Origin: CAYQFQ01 sp964416925
GTDB taxonomy: Bacteria > Patescibacteriota > Minisyncoccia > Phycocordibacterales > GWA1-40-21
NCBI GenBank assembly: GCA_964416925.1
Contig: CAYQFQ010000023.1
Location: 1-10,770 of the forward strand
DNA: 10,770 nucleotides
Direction of reading: 5' to 3'
Positions 1-5,213 of this stretch are shown here, one piece after another (position 1 is the stretch's first letter; every line of letters begins with the position of its first letter). A model generated the notes under the pieces. That model searched no databases, was not told the origin of the DNA, and was given only the letters and a program-made list of their open reading frames with translations. The translations under genes were made by a program, and so were the position numbers.

Positions 1-17
1 AGGCTGCAAGCTGCCTG

Positions 18-53
18 CCCCGTAGCAAGCATTCTTATGCTTTGCTTCTGGGG
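18..53 (+). other. Stem-loop upstream of the FemAB-like gene
   Basis: CCCC (18-21) pairs with GGGG (50-53), AGCAA with TTGCT and GCAT with ATGC, around a TCTT loop, giving an interrupted stem of about 13 pairs. No T-run follows on the plus strand, so it is not a clear intrinsic terminator. A different pairing, 17-26 with 55-63, is also possible and excludes the first. It may be the 3' part of an RNA or a terminator belonging to a gene left of the window. The function is not recognised. Confidence 0.35.
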
Positions 54-141
54 AGCTATGGGCGCATTACTATATTGAATTTTACTTACTGAACATTGTA
101 TAAAGTAACAGAAAAACGTTGAAAAATCAAATGTTTGTTTT

Positions 142-170
142 TTGAATTATACTCATCCAATTGCTATACT
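142..170 (+). promoter_or_regulatory. Promoter of the FemAB-like gene
   Basis: TTGAAT (142-147) and TATACT (165-170) are separated by 17 bases, and a TG lies one base before the -10 (extended -10). Only 8 bases separate the -10 from the ATG at 179, so transcription should begin at or within about two bases of the start codon. No Shine-Dalgarno sequence is present. A second promoter-like pair, TTGAAT (75-80) with TATAAA (99-104) at 18-base spacing, could give a longer transcript. Confidence 0.6.
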
Positions 171-178
171 AAACACTA

Positions 179-1219
179 ATGCAAAACGAGCAACAAGATA
201 ATTTTATATTTAAAGAACTGAAAGGCAACCCTTTCGACCCTAAGTTTGTATTGGAAAATTATCCTTTTACTCAGGCGAATTTTTACGGTGAGTGGCAAAA
301 AGCCTCGGGAAGAAAAGTGAGGGAGTTTGTTGTGTTAAAAGGTGAAGATTCATTCTCATATTTACAAGCAATAGAATACCCGCTGATGCTTGGAAAGAAG
401 TTTGTATATATTCCTTACGGGCCACTTGTTAAAACATATTCTGACTCGCTTATAAGTTTTATCAGGGAAAATCTTAAACAAATTTATTCTAAAGACGCGG
501 TCTTTGTTCGTTTCGATTTCTTTCCTAAACCAGAGGATGAGAGTCTAGTTTTTGTGGCAAAAAGATTTATTAGAGTTCCAAAATTTGCACAAAACTCGGC
601 GATGTTTCAGCCAAGGCTTGAGTGGGTACTTTCGCTTGATGGAAGTGAAGATGAAATTCTTTCAGGGATGCACAAGAATACAAGATACAGTATTAGAATT
701 GCCGAAAAAAATAATGTTCAGTCGGAAATTATAAAAGAAGATCTAGATAAACATTTTGAAATCTTTTATGAGTTGATGCAAAAAACAGCAAAAAGAAATG
801 GTTTTAGTTTGCACGTAAAAGATTATTATAAGACTGTTTTTGAGAGCATAAATAAAAACAGGAATGGTTTTTTGATTTTATCGAAAATAAAAGAAAAAGT
901 GGTTGTCGCTGAACTCTTTGTAATTTGTTGTGATACCGTTACATACCTTTTTGCCGGTTCAAGTGATGAAGAGAGAGGTGCTTGCCCTACATATTCTGCA
1001 CAATGGACAGCTATTAGATATGCAAAAAGCCTCGGTTTAAATTATTATAGTTTTGGTGGAATTGCTGAAGAAGGGGACAGAAAATCTGGTTGGCATGGCC
1101 TAACATCTTTTAAGAGGAAGTTTGGGGGAATGGAAGTGAGACATGCTGATTTTTATGATTTGATAATTAATCCGATTTGGTACGTCGCTTATTTTGTTCG
1201 GAAGTTAATAAAAAGTTAA
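179..1219 (+). CDS. FemAB-family peptidoglycan bridge aminoacyltransferase
   Basis: This 346-residue protein resembles FemA/FemB/FemX enzymes, which use aminoacyl-tRNA to add amino acids to the lipid II stem peptide at the cytoplasmic face of the membrane and so build the peptidoglycan cross-bridge. The family is two fused GNAT-like folds. The second half shows typical signatures: a 'SGMHKNTRYSIRIAEKN' segment near residue 165, a central 'FILSKIKEKVVVAELFV' strand region, 'TYLFAGSSDE', and the closing 'GLTSFKRKFGG' motif near residue 310. No signal peptide or long coiled-coil insertion is evident. The ATG at 179 follows an extended -10 promoter directly. The gene stands alone and faces a minus-strand gene. 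The attached residue (Gly, Ala or Ser) cannot be told from sequence. Related BshC-like or uncharacterised GNAT proteins are a less likely alternative. Confidence 0.85.
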   Translation: MQNEQQDNFIFKELKGNPFDPKFVLENYPFTQANFYGEWQKASGRKVREFVVLKGEDSFSYLQAIEYPLMLGKKFVYIPYGPLVKTYSDSLISFIRENLKQIYSKDAVFVRFDFFPKPEDESLVFVAKRFIRVPKFAQNSAMFQPRLEWVLSLDGSEDEILSGMHKNTRYSIRIAEKNNVQSEIIKEDLDKHFEIFYELMQKTAKRNGFSLHVKDYYKTVFESINKNRNGFLILSKIKEKVVVAELFVICCDTVTYLFAGSSDEERGACPTYSAQWTAIRYAKSLGLNYYSFGGIAEEGDRKSGWHGLTSFKRKFGGMEVRHADFYDLIINPIWYVAYFVRKLIKS

Positions 1220-1221
1220 AT

Positions 1222-1255
1222 AAAAAAAGTAGGGCTCGCGCAAGCGCGAGCCCTA
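1222..1255 (-). terminator. Strong intrinsic terminator between convergent genes
   Basis: A perfect 11-bp GC-rich stem (1230-1240 with 1245-1255) has a CAAG loop. Read on the minus strand it is followed by a run of seven T (1222-1228), ten bases after the stop of the small membrane gene. On the plus strand the stem begins 10 bases after the FemAB stop but has only a weak T-rich tail, so it is a good minus-strand terminator and perhaps a partial plus-strand one. Confidence 0.85.
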
Positions 1256-1265
1256 TCATATTTGA

Positions 1266-1625
1266 TCAGGCATATTTTAAATAAGCCCTAAAGCCGATAC
1301 AGACGATACCAGCAATAGCGAAAAATATTGAAGACTGATAAAGTCTTTGGTCAAATGTATGACCGGCGTATTGTTTGTATCTAATGACCCTTCCTTCATC
1401 ATCATAACGCGGTAGTCTAACCCACCAACGCACGAGAAGGGAAAGAGGAAAAAGAATCAATGTGATGTAAAAATACCCAGTAGAGGTTATCAGAAGAGCT
1501 TCCTGGACTCCTCTTATTCCGATTTCGCGGAAGAAGTCACAGATTGGCAAATTCCTTAGGAAAGCCAACACTATTACCAAAATGTTTTCAAGCCACTGTT
1601 CGATTCCGTTGATCCACGTCGTCAT
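1266..1625 (-). CDS. Small unrecognised multi-span membrane protein
   Basis: I do not recognise this 119-residue protein. It has a hydrophobic stretch at about residues 12-24, a clear membrane span at about 44-68 ending in RWW, and another at about 98-115. A short polar loop containing 'RYDDEGRVIRYKQYAGHTFDQR' lies between the last two. I chose the ATG at 1625 because GGGGG lies 7 bases upstream as a Shine-Dalgarno-like site. The frame stays open to 1715, but that longer start would sit on the probable -35 box and would add a polar, protein-unlike N-terminus. The gene has its own promoter with a leader of about 50 bases and its own terminator, so it is a monocistronic unit. It could be a lineage-specific membrane protein. 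No catalytic motif is visible. Confidence 0.65.
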   Translation of the reverse strand: MTTWINGIEQWLENILVIVLAFLRNLPICDFFREIGIRGVQEALLITSTGYFYITLILFPLSLLVRWWVRLPRYDDEGRVIRYKQYAGHTFDQRLYQSSIFFAIAGIVCIGFRAYLKYA

Positions 1626-1684
1626 TGTACTACCCCCGTTTTTTGTTGTTTCTCCACTTTCAAATAAACTATACTCCGAATCGG

Positions 1685-1712
1685 ATATTATCACATTAAT
1701 GGTAAAAGTCAA
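1685..1712 (-). promoter_or_regulatory. Promoter of the small membrane protein gene
   Basis: On the minus strand TTGACT (1712-1707) and TAATAT (1690-1685) are 16 bases apart. Transcription would start near 1678, leaving about 50 bases before the ATG at 1625. The leader contains a G-rich Shine-Dalgarno-like site, unlike the other promoters here. Confidence 0.6.
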
Positions 1713-1743
1713 CAAAAAATAAAAATCACCTGAGGGTGATTTT
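1711..1743 (-). terminator. Terminator-like hairpin between divergent genes
   Basis: A perfect 9-bp stem, AAAATCACC (1722-1730) with GGTGATTTT (1735-1743), has a TGAG loop. On the minus strand it is followed by a T-rich tract (1721-1711). It has T-rich flanks on both sides, so it could work in either direction. No gene reads into it from the right on the minus strand, so it may act as an insulator or stop antisense transcription. Confidence 0.5.
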
Positions 1744-1777
1744 GTTGTGAGATAAGTGGAAAATATTTATCTTATAA

Positions 1778-1806
1778 TTCAAACAGAACATATTTTGTGT
1801 TATTAT
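1778..1806 (+). promoter_or_regulatory. Promoter of the methyltransferase gene
   Basis: TTCAAA (1778-1783) and TATTAT (1801-1806) are 17 bases apart. Only six bases separate the -10 from the ATG at 1813, which predicts a leaderless transcript. There is no Shine-Dalgarno sequence. Confidence 0.55.
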
Positions 1807-1812
1807 TTGACT

Positions 1813-2664
1813 ATGAATGAATCATTTAGAATAACTACACCAGAAGAAATAGATTCTTTTCACGAAAAACAAAGAGAGAAAGAGTCTCCTTATCCATACA
1901 AAAATGAATCGAACGTTGATAGAATGTTTGATCGTCAGACGGTAGACAGGAGTTTAAATGATTATCTATATATTCTTGGTTTGAGTGAAAAGGATTTAGA
2001 AGGAAAAACCGTTCTTGATGTTGGTTCTGGTGAGGGTAGATTTGTAAAAGAAGCAATCGAAAAAGGGTATGGAGTTATTGCACTAGATTCTGCTTATAAA
2101 TTTAATAAAGGTATAGAGGCAATTAATAAGCCTTTAGTCGATAGCGCATCTTCAGTTTCTAATTTTATTGAGAAAGCAAAAAAAATATTAGGGAAAAAAC
2201 AGAAATATATTCCAGTCATTTCCTCCGATGCGGAGACAACTTTTTTACCTGATGGGTCAGTGGATATAATAATAAATATGTTTTCAGCTTTTTACTATTG
2301 TAATAGCCCAGAACAATTAAAGGAAATTATAAAGGAACAGTTAAGAGTCTTACGAATAAATGGAACAATCTATATTGTTCCTTTGGTTCGTTCTATGCCT
2401 TATGACAAATTAGTCTCAATTAAAGCCGGTAGTGATGGTTATTCATATGCTGAACTAGAGCTTAGTCCCATGACAAATATTAAGGATGATATTCGTTTAG
2501 GAATTAAGAAAGCATTTCAAATTCTAATTGAAGAGCTGTCTAAAGATGGTGAGTATGAAATTTCATTTGATTTAAGAAAGAAACGTACAGACGTACTTAA
2601 TAAAGATTCCTTTGTATTGAAAATAAAAAAACTCGCATCTAAAAATATCTTGGGGTTTGTTTAA
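1813..2664 (+). CDS. Class I SAM-dependent methyltransferase
   Basis: This 283-residue protein carries a Rossmann-fold methyltransferase core. Motif I 'VLDVGSGEGRF' (about residues 67-77) binds S-adenosylmethionine, an acidic residue follows strand 2 ('ALDS', about 91-93), a 'SDAE' stretch lies near 138-141, and 'LPDGSVDIIIN' (about 145-155) matches the strand-4 region of UbiE/Methyltransf_11-type enzymes. The C-terminal third is charged and does not show a recognisable substrate domain, so the substrate is unknown. The frame is open 57 bases further upstream to 1756, but the ATG at 1813 lies six bases after a good -10 box and begins a more protein-like sequence. The gene is flanked by minus-strand features on both sides and stands alone. 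A small-molecule, lipid or tRNA substrate would all be possible. Confidence 0.75.
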   Translation: MNESFRITTPEEIDSFHEKQREKESPYPYKNESNVDRMFDRQTVDRSLNDYLYILGLSEKDLEGKTVLDVGSGEGRFVKEAIEKGYGVIALDSAYKFNKGIEAINKPLVDSASSVSNFIEKAKKILGKKQKYIPVISSDAETTFLPDGSVDIIINMFSAFYYCNSPEQLKEIIKEQLRVLRINGTIYIVPLVRSMPYDKLVSIKAGSDGYSYAELELSPMTNIKDDIRLGIKKAFQILIEELSKDGEYEISFDLRKKRTDVLNKDSFVLKIKKLASKNILGFV

Positions 2665-2680
2665 AAAATATACTCCAGCT

Positions 2681-2695
2681 TTCGATTCCCGCACA
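2681..2695 (+). repeat. 15-base direct repeat, copy 1 (tRNA T-arm-like)
   Basis: TTCGATTCCCGCACA here is identical to copy 2 at 2801-2815, exactly 120 bases away. The first 12 bases equal the T-loop and T-stem 3' strand of the neighbouring tRNA-Leu, but in the opposite orientation to that tRNA. It is followed by a small palindrome (2698-2712) and by a degraded tRNA-end-like segment (2716-2732). Confidence 0.7.
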
Positions 2696-2749
2696 TGAGT
2701 GATACTATCACTTGCTCTGGGGCGGACTCGAAACTTACAGTTTCAGTAC

Positions 2750-2799
2750 CCCGATTGGATTTTTTGTTTCGCTTGGCTCACAAAAAATGCTCAATCGGG
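2750..2799. repeat. Two-part long inverted repeat
   Basis: CCCGATTG (2750-2757) pairs with CAATCGGG (2792-2799), and TTTTTTGT (2760-2767) pairs with ACAAAAAA (2780-2787), separated by a small internal loop and capped by a 12-base loop. All 16 pairs are perfect. It lies between the two 15-base direct repeats. It is not a standard terminator, because the T-run is inside the stem. Confidence 0.7.
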
Positions 2800-2800
2800 C

Positions 2801-2815
2801 TTCGATTCCCGCACA
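2801..2815 (+). repeat. 15-base direct repeat, copy 2 (tRNA T-arm-like)
   Basis: This second copy of TTCGATTCCCGCACA is followed by a perfect 9-bp palindrome (2815-2836, loop TCAT) and then by CCCAGGCA, the sequence of the tRNA-Leu acceptor 3' strand plus discriminator. Together it looks like a tRNA-Leu 3' end split by a palindrome. Confidence 0.7.
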
Positions 2816-2850
2816 CAAGCAATTCATATTGCTTGTTCCCAGGCACAAAT

Positions 2851-2869
2851 AAAAAACAGCCTTTCGGCT
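2851..2869 (-). terminator. Intrinsic terminator after tRNA-Leu
   Basis: On the minus strand AGCC-GAAA-GGCT (2869-2858) is followed by G and then TTTTTT (2856-2851). The stem is short, but the GAAA tetraloop and T-run are typical. It begins about 15 bases after the 3' end of tRNA-Leu and probably ends the tRNA-Cys/tRNA-Leu transcript. It is nested inside a longer inverted repeat (2838-2848 with 2881-2891). Confidence 0.7.
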
Positions 2870-2883
2870 TAGTCTTTTAATTG

Positions 2884-2967
2884 TGCCTGGGGCGGGAATC
2901 GAACCCGCATGATGTTGCCATCGAGAGATTTTAAGTCTCTAGCGTCTACCAATTTCGCCACCCAGGC
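2884..2967 (-). tRNA. tRNA-Leu (anticodon UAA)
   Basis: This is an 84-base class II tRNA. The acceptor stem is GCCTGGG with CCCAGGC and the discriminator is A. The D-stem is GCG/CGC with GG in the loop. The anticodon stem AGAGA/TCTCT encloses CTTAAAA, so the anticodon is UAA (2933-2931), which reads UUA and UUG. The long variable arm is GATG-GCAA-CATC, and the T-arm is GCGGG-TTCGATT-CCCGC. No CCA is encoded: the bases after the discriminator are CAA, so CCA must be added by nucleotidyltransferase. It lies 70 bases downstream of tRNA-Cys. Confidence 0.97.
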
Positions 2968-2979
2968 AATATAGGCTAA

Positions 2980-3003
2980 AACAATTAATAATAATTAATT
3001 GTT
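2980..3003. repeat. Perfect 10-bp palindrome in the tRNA spacer
   Basis: AACAATTAAT (2980-2989) pairs with ATTAATTGTT (2994-3003) around an AATA loop. With the next hairpin it fills most of the 70-base spacer between the two tRNAs, so it could guide processing of a joint transcript. That role is inference. Confidence 0.6.
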
Positions 3004-3008
3004 CGCCC

Positions 3009-3033
3009 GAACATTTTGAAAAGCAAAATGTTC
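3009..3033. repeat. Second perfect 10-bp palindrome in the tRNA spacer
   Basis: GAACATTTTG (3009-3018) pairs with CAAAATGTTC (3024-3033) around a five-base loop. It starts four bases after the 3' end of tRNA-Cys in transcript order. No T-run follows, so it is not a clear terminator. Confidence 0.6.
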
Positions 3034-3037
3034 AAGG

Positions 3038-3109
3038 AGGCCCGGGCCGGAATTGAACCGGCGCATAGAGATTTTGCAGATCTCTGCCTTACCACTTGGC
3101 TACCGGGCC
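3038..3109 (-). tRNA. tRNA-Cys (anticodon GCA)
   Basis: This is a 72-base class I tRNA. The acceptor stem is GGCCCGG/CCGGGCC and the discriminator is U, the expected identity base for cysteine tRNA. The anticodon stem GAGAT/ATCTC encloses CTGCAAA, so the anticodon is GCA (3077-3075). The T-arm is GCCGG-TTCAATT-CCGGC. No CCA is encoded. It is first in a likely tRNA-Cys/tRNA-Leu transcription unit. Confidence 0.97.
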
Positions 3110-3119
3110 TTTAAACCAG

Positions 3120-3130
3120 ATTATATTATA
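3120..3130 (-). promoter_or_regulatory. Likely -10 region for the tRNA-Cys/tRNA-Leu unit
   Basis: On the minus strand two overlapping TATAAT boxes (3130-3125 and 3125-3120) lie 10-15 bases before the tRNA-Cys 5' end at 3109, giving a transcript start within about 3-9 bases of the tRNA. The -35 region is weak: the best candidate, TTTCAA (3151-3146), is only 15 bases from the upstream box. Confidence 0.45.
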
Positions 3131-3180
3131 CTATTTTTTAGTATTTTGAAAGTGTGCTGTGCTTTAGTTTGTTGTCTTCT

Positions 3181-3244
3181 CTGGATAGCTTCGTTTCACT
3201 CGCAAAGACAAAAAAACTGGATTCCCGTTTTCACGGGAATGACA
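3181..3244. repeat. REP-like palindromic repeat pair (copy 1)
   Basis: The segment 3217-3244 is the familiar 'CTGGATTCCCG...CGGGAATGACA' type of intergenic repeat, with an 8-bp stem ATTCCCGT/ACGGGAAT (3221-3228, 3233-3240). Immediately before it, 3181-3210 ('TGGATAGCTTCG...CTCGCAAAGACA') looks like a degraded member of the related 'GATTGCTTCG...CGCAATGACA' type. Such elements are dispersed in many bacterial genomes. A second copy of the first type lies at 3625-3653. Confidence 0.65.
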
Positions 3245-3266
3245 AAAGAGGAAGGATTAAAACTGG

Positions 3267-3593
3267 CTAACTCAATAAAGAAATTTTATCAATTTTTTGT
3301 CTGTTTTTTTCTCCACGGTCTATATCAAAATCAAAGAAAGGTATTCTTCCGATTCTTACTGTGTTTTTTACAAATTCTCTGAATTCACTTCTCTTTCTTT
3401 TCATAAACTCAAGAGCCTCTTCTTCTTTGTCCTCTGGCAGACATGTGAAAAAGATAACTAGTCTTTTCTCATCCTTAGACATTGAAGCGTCTGTGACGGT
3501 AATAAGTGATGTTTTACTTGATTCTCTATGCAAAAAAACTGCCGCAGCATTTTTTATCGCACTTTTAATTTTTTCGTTTTTATTTTCTCCCAT
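3267..3593 (-). CDS. rbfA: Ribosome-binding factor A
   Basis: RbfA is a small KH-fold protein that binds the 30S subunit and assists late 16S rRNA maturation. This 108-residue product is within the family range. It shows the N-terminal helix ('EKIKSAIKNAAAVFL'), the central strand 'SLITVTDASMSKDEKRLVIFFTCLP', in which 'VTDASMSKDEKRLVIFF' matches the family 'VTxVxxSxDLxxAxVyfs' pattern, and the C-terminal 'RIGRIPFFDFDIDRG' corresponding to the usual 'l-R-x-P-x-L-x-F-x-x-D' segment. It follows infB on the same strand 70 bases later, the normal bacterial order, which supports the call. The gap contains a REP-like palindrome. No Shine-Dalgarno site is visible before the ATG. Confidence 0.85.
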   Translation of the reverse strand: MGENKNEKIKSAIKNAAAVFLHRESSKTSLITVTDASMSKDEKRLVIFFTCLPEDKEEEALEFMKRKRSEFREFVKNTVRIGRIPFFDFDIDRGEKNRQKIDKISLLS

Positions 3594-3624
3594 AAATTTT
3601 TATTTAATCAAAATTTAATAATGA

Positions 3625-3653
3625 CTGGATTCCCGATCAAGTCGGGAATGACA
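3625..3653. repeat. REP-like palindromic repeat (copy 2)
   Basis: ATTCCCGA (3629-3636) and TCGGGAAT (3642-3649) form an 8-bp stem inside the 'CTGGATTCCCG...CGGGAATGACA' frame shared with copy 1. The loop sequence differs from copy 1, but both arms remain complementary, which indicates selection or spread of the palindrome itself. It sits between infB and rbfA. Confidence 0.7.
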
Positions 3654-3668
3654 ATCAGAATTGTCATT
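3647..3668. repeat. Perfect palindrome over the infB stop codon
   Basis: AATGACAAT (3647-3655) pairs with ATTGTCATT (3660-3668) around a CAGA loop. The infB stop codon (3666-3664, minus) is inside one arm. The palindrome shares three bases with the adjoining REP-like stem. On the minus strand no T-run follows, so it may be an mRNA 3'-end or processing structure rather than a terminator. Confidence 0.55.
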
Positions 3669-5160
3669 TTATTGTTATCTTAAAAGCTTCTAATTTATCA
3701 CCTGGATTAATTATTGTGTCTGTTTGAACCTGACATCCAAACTCCATTCCTTCTTTTGCTTCGGAAACCTTGCTCTTATCTTTCTGTATTTCTTTGACCT
3801 TAGCCCTGCCGATTTCTACTTCTGATCTCATTATTTTTACCTCATCACCAGAATGTAGTGTCCCTTCCTCAACCCTGCAACCAATAACATGTTTATCCTT
3901 CATTACACTAAAGTATTTCAATACTTTCACTTTGGCTGTGATTTCTTCCGATTCAATTTTAGGTGTGTTTGCAGTGACAACTTCCTGTAACCATTCTGTT
4001 ATTTTGTATATAATATCAAAAACTTTGATATCAATATTTGCTCTCTCTGCCAAGTCTTTTGCACTTGCGTCAACTTTAACATCAAAACCAACTATAACGT
4101 TTTTTCCTTTACCAGCAACTATCTTTACATCATTTTCAGAAATATCACCAATACCTGTTGCTATGATTCTAATCACGACAGTTTCGCTTTCTATTTTTGC
4201 AAGTTCATGTTTTATAGCAGCGATGGCGCCTGCAACCTCTGCTTTAATTAAGACTTTTATTTCATGTTTTTCTTCGCAGACATTTTCTTGGCAATGTTTT
4301 TTTTCTGTTTGTCTTTTTGTTTTGTAATCCAAAATATAGTTCTCGGCTTCTTTTTTTGATTCAAAAGAATAAAACGGAGTTCCGACTTCAGGTAATTTAT
4401 CAAATCCAATCAGACTAATAGGGGAAGAGAATTGAGCTTCTTTAATTTTTTCTCCAAGAAAGCTTTCCATCATTCTAGTTGGTGCTATACTTTCTCCACA
4501 CACAACAAACATACCCGTCTTAAGTATTCCGTCTTTTATAACAAGAGTAGCAGTGATACCTTTTTGTTTATCGAGGTTTGCTTCTATTACTGTTCCTTCT
4601 GCGTTTTTAGATAAGTCTCCTTTTAGGTCGGAGAGATCTGCGACAAGTATCATCATGTCTAAAAGCTCTTCTATACCTTGTCCTGTTTTTGCTGAGATTG
4701 GTACACAAGGAATATCTCCTCCATATCCTTCAATATAGATGCCATTTTCAATTAGACTATTTTTAACTTTCTCAACATTTGCATCTGGTTTGTCTATCTT
4801 GGTAATTGCAACGATGAAGGGGACTTTATTTGCGATAATGCATTTGTAGGCTTCGAGTGTTTGTTTTTTAACTCCGTCTTCTGCAGAAACAACAAGAACG
4901 GCAATGTCTGCAACGTTCACACCACTTTCTCTCATGGCGCTGAACGCTTCGTGCCCTGGTGTATCTAGAAAAGTGATTTTTAAGTATTTTCTTGTAACCT
5001 CATACGCAGAAATTCTCTGGGTTATTCCTCCAGCTTCTGTATCTACGATGTTAGTCTTTCTTATATAATCTAAAAGAGTTGATTTGCCATGATCAATATG
5101 CCCCATTATACATATAACGGGCGAACGCTTCACTATTTTGTTGTGAATTGTGTCTGACAT
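3664..5160 (-). CDS. infB: Translation initiation factor IF-2, short form
   Basis: IF-2 is the GTPase that places initiator fMet-tRNA on the 30S subunit and promotes 70S joining. At 498 residues this is close to the minimal form: it lacks the long N-terminal domains that bring E. coli IF-2 to about 890. GTPase motifs are clear: G1 'GHIDHGKS' (20-27), switch I 'GGITQRISAY' (44-53, Thr47), G3 'DTPGH' (66-70, His70 catalytic), G4 'TKID' (120-123, where Asn is more usual) and G5 'ISAKTG' (about 155). Domain II follows, then the IF-2 linker domain 3 ('IKVLIKAEVAGAIAAIKHEL...IRIIATGIGDISENDV') and the C-terminal fMet-tRNA-binding barrel ('VEEGTLHSGDEVKIMR...GMEFGCQV'). It lies 53 bases after the DUF4446 gene and before rbfA on the same strand. 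nusA, often upstream of infB in other bacteria, is absent. Confidence 0.97.
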   Translation of the reverse strand: MSDTIHNKIVKRSPVICIMGHIDHGKSTLLDYIRKTNIVDTEAGGITQRISAYEVTRKYLKITFLDTPGHEAFSAMRESGVNVADIAVLVVSAEDGVKKQTLEAYKCIIANKVPFIVAITKIDKPDANVEKVKNSLIENGIYIEGYGGDIPCVPISAKTGQGIEELLDMMILVADLSDLKGDLSKNAEGTVIEANLDKQKGITATLVIKDGILKTGMFVVCGESIAPTRMMESFLGEKIKEAQFSSPISLIGFDKLPEVGTPFYSFESKKEAENYILDYKTKRQTEKKHCQENVCEEKHEIKVLIKAEVAGAIAAIKHELAKIESETVVIRIIATGIGDISENDVKIVAGKGKNVIVGFDVKVDASAKDLAERANIDIKVFDIIYKITEWLQEVVTANTPKIESEEITAKVKVLKYFSVMKDKHVIGCRVEEGTLHSGDEVKIMRSEVEIGRAKVKEIQKDKSKVSEAKEGMEFGCQVQTDTIINPGDKLEAFKITIK

Positions 5161-5213
5161 GGCTGTAAATTTGGCTTAAAACAAAGTATTTCACGATATT
5201 TTCTATATTCGTA

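Noticed and set aside
1756..1812. 19-residue N-terminal extension of the methyltransferase
   Set aside because: The extension would cover the -35 and -10 boxes and gives a non-family-like sequence; ATG 1813 is better.
2681..2815. CRISPR array
   Set aside because: Only two copies of a 15-base repeat with a 105-base interval containing its own hairpin; no regular spacers and no cas genes.
2695..2880. Open frame of 61 codons on the plus strand between the methyltransferase and tRNA-Leu
   Set aside because: It runs entirely through hairpins, direct repeats and the tRNA terminator, has no promoter or Shine-Dalgarno support, and its translation has no protein-like pattern.
2681..2891. Integron attC site
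   Set aside because: The bulged hairpins are suggestive, but the conserved attC core-site triplets and the paired R/L box layout were not found.
3770..4327. Long open frame (185 codons) antisense to infB
   Set aside because: It overlaps an unmistakable infB on the other strand; its Ser/Thr/Phe/Ile-rich product is typical of a shadow frame.
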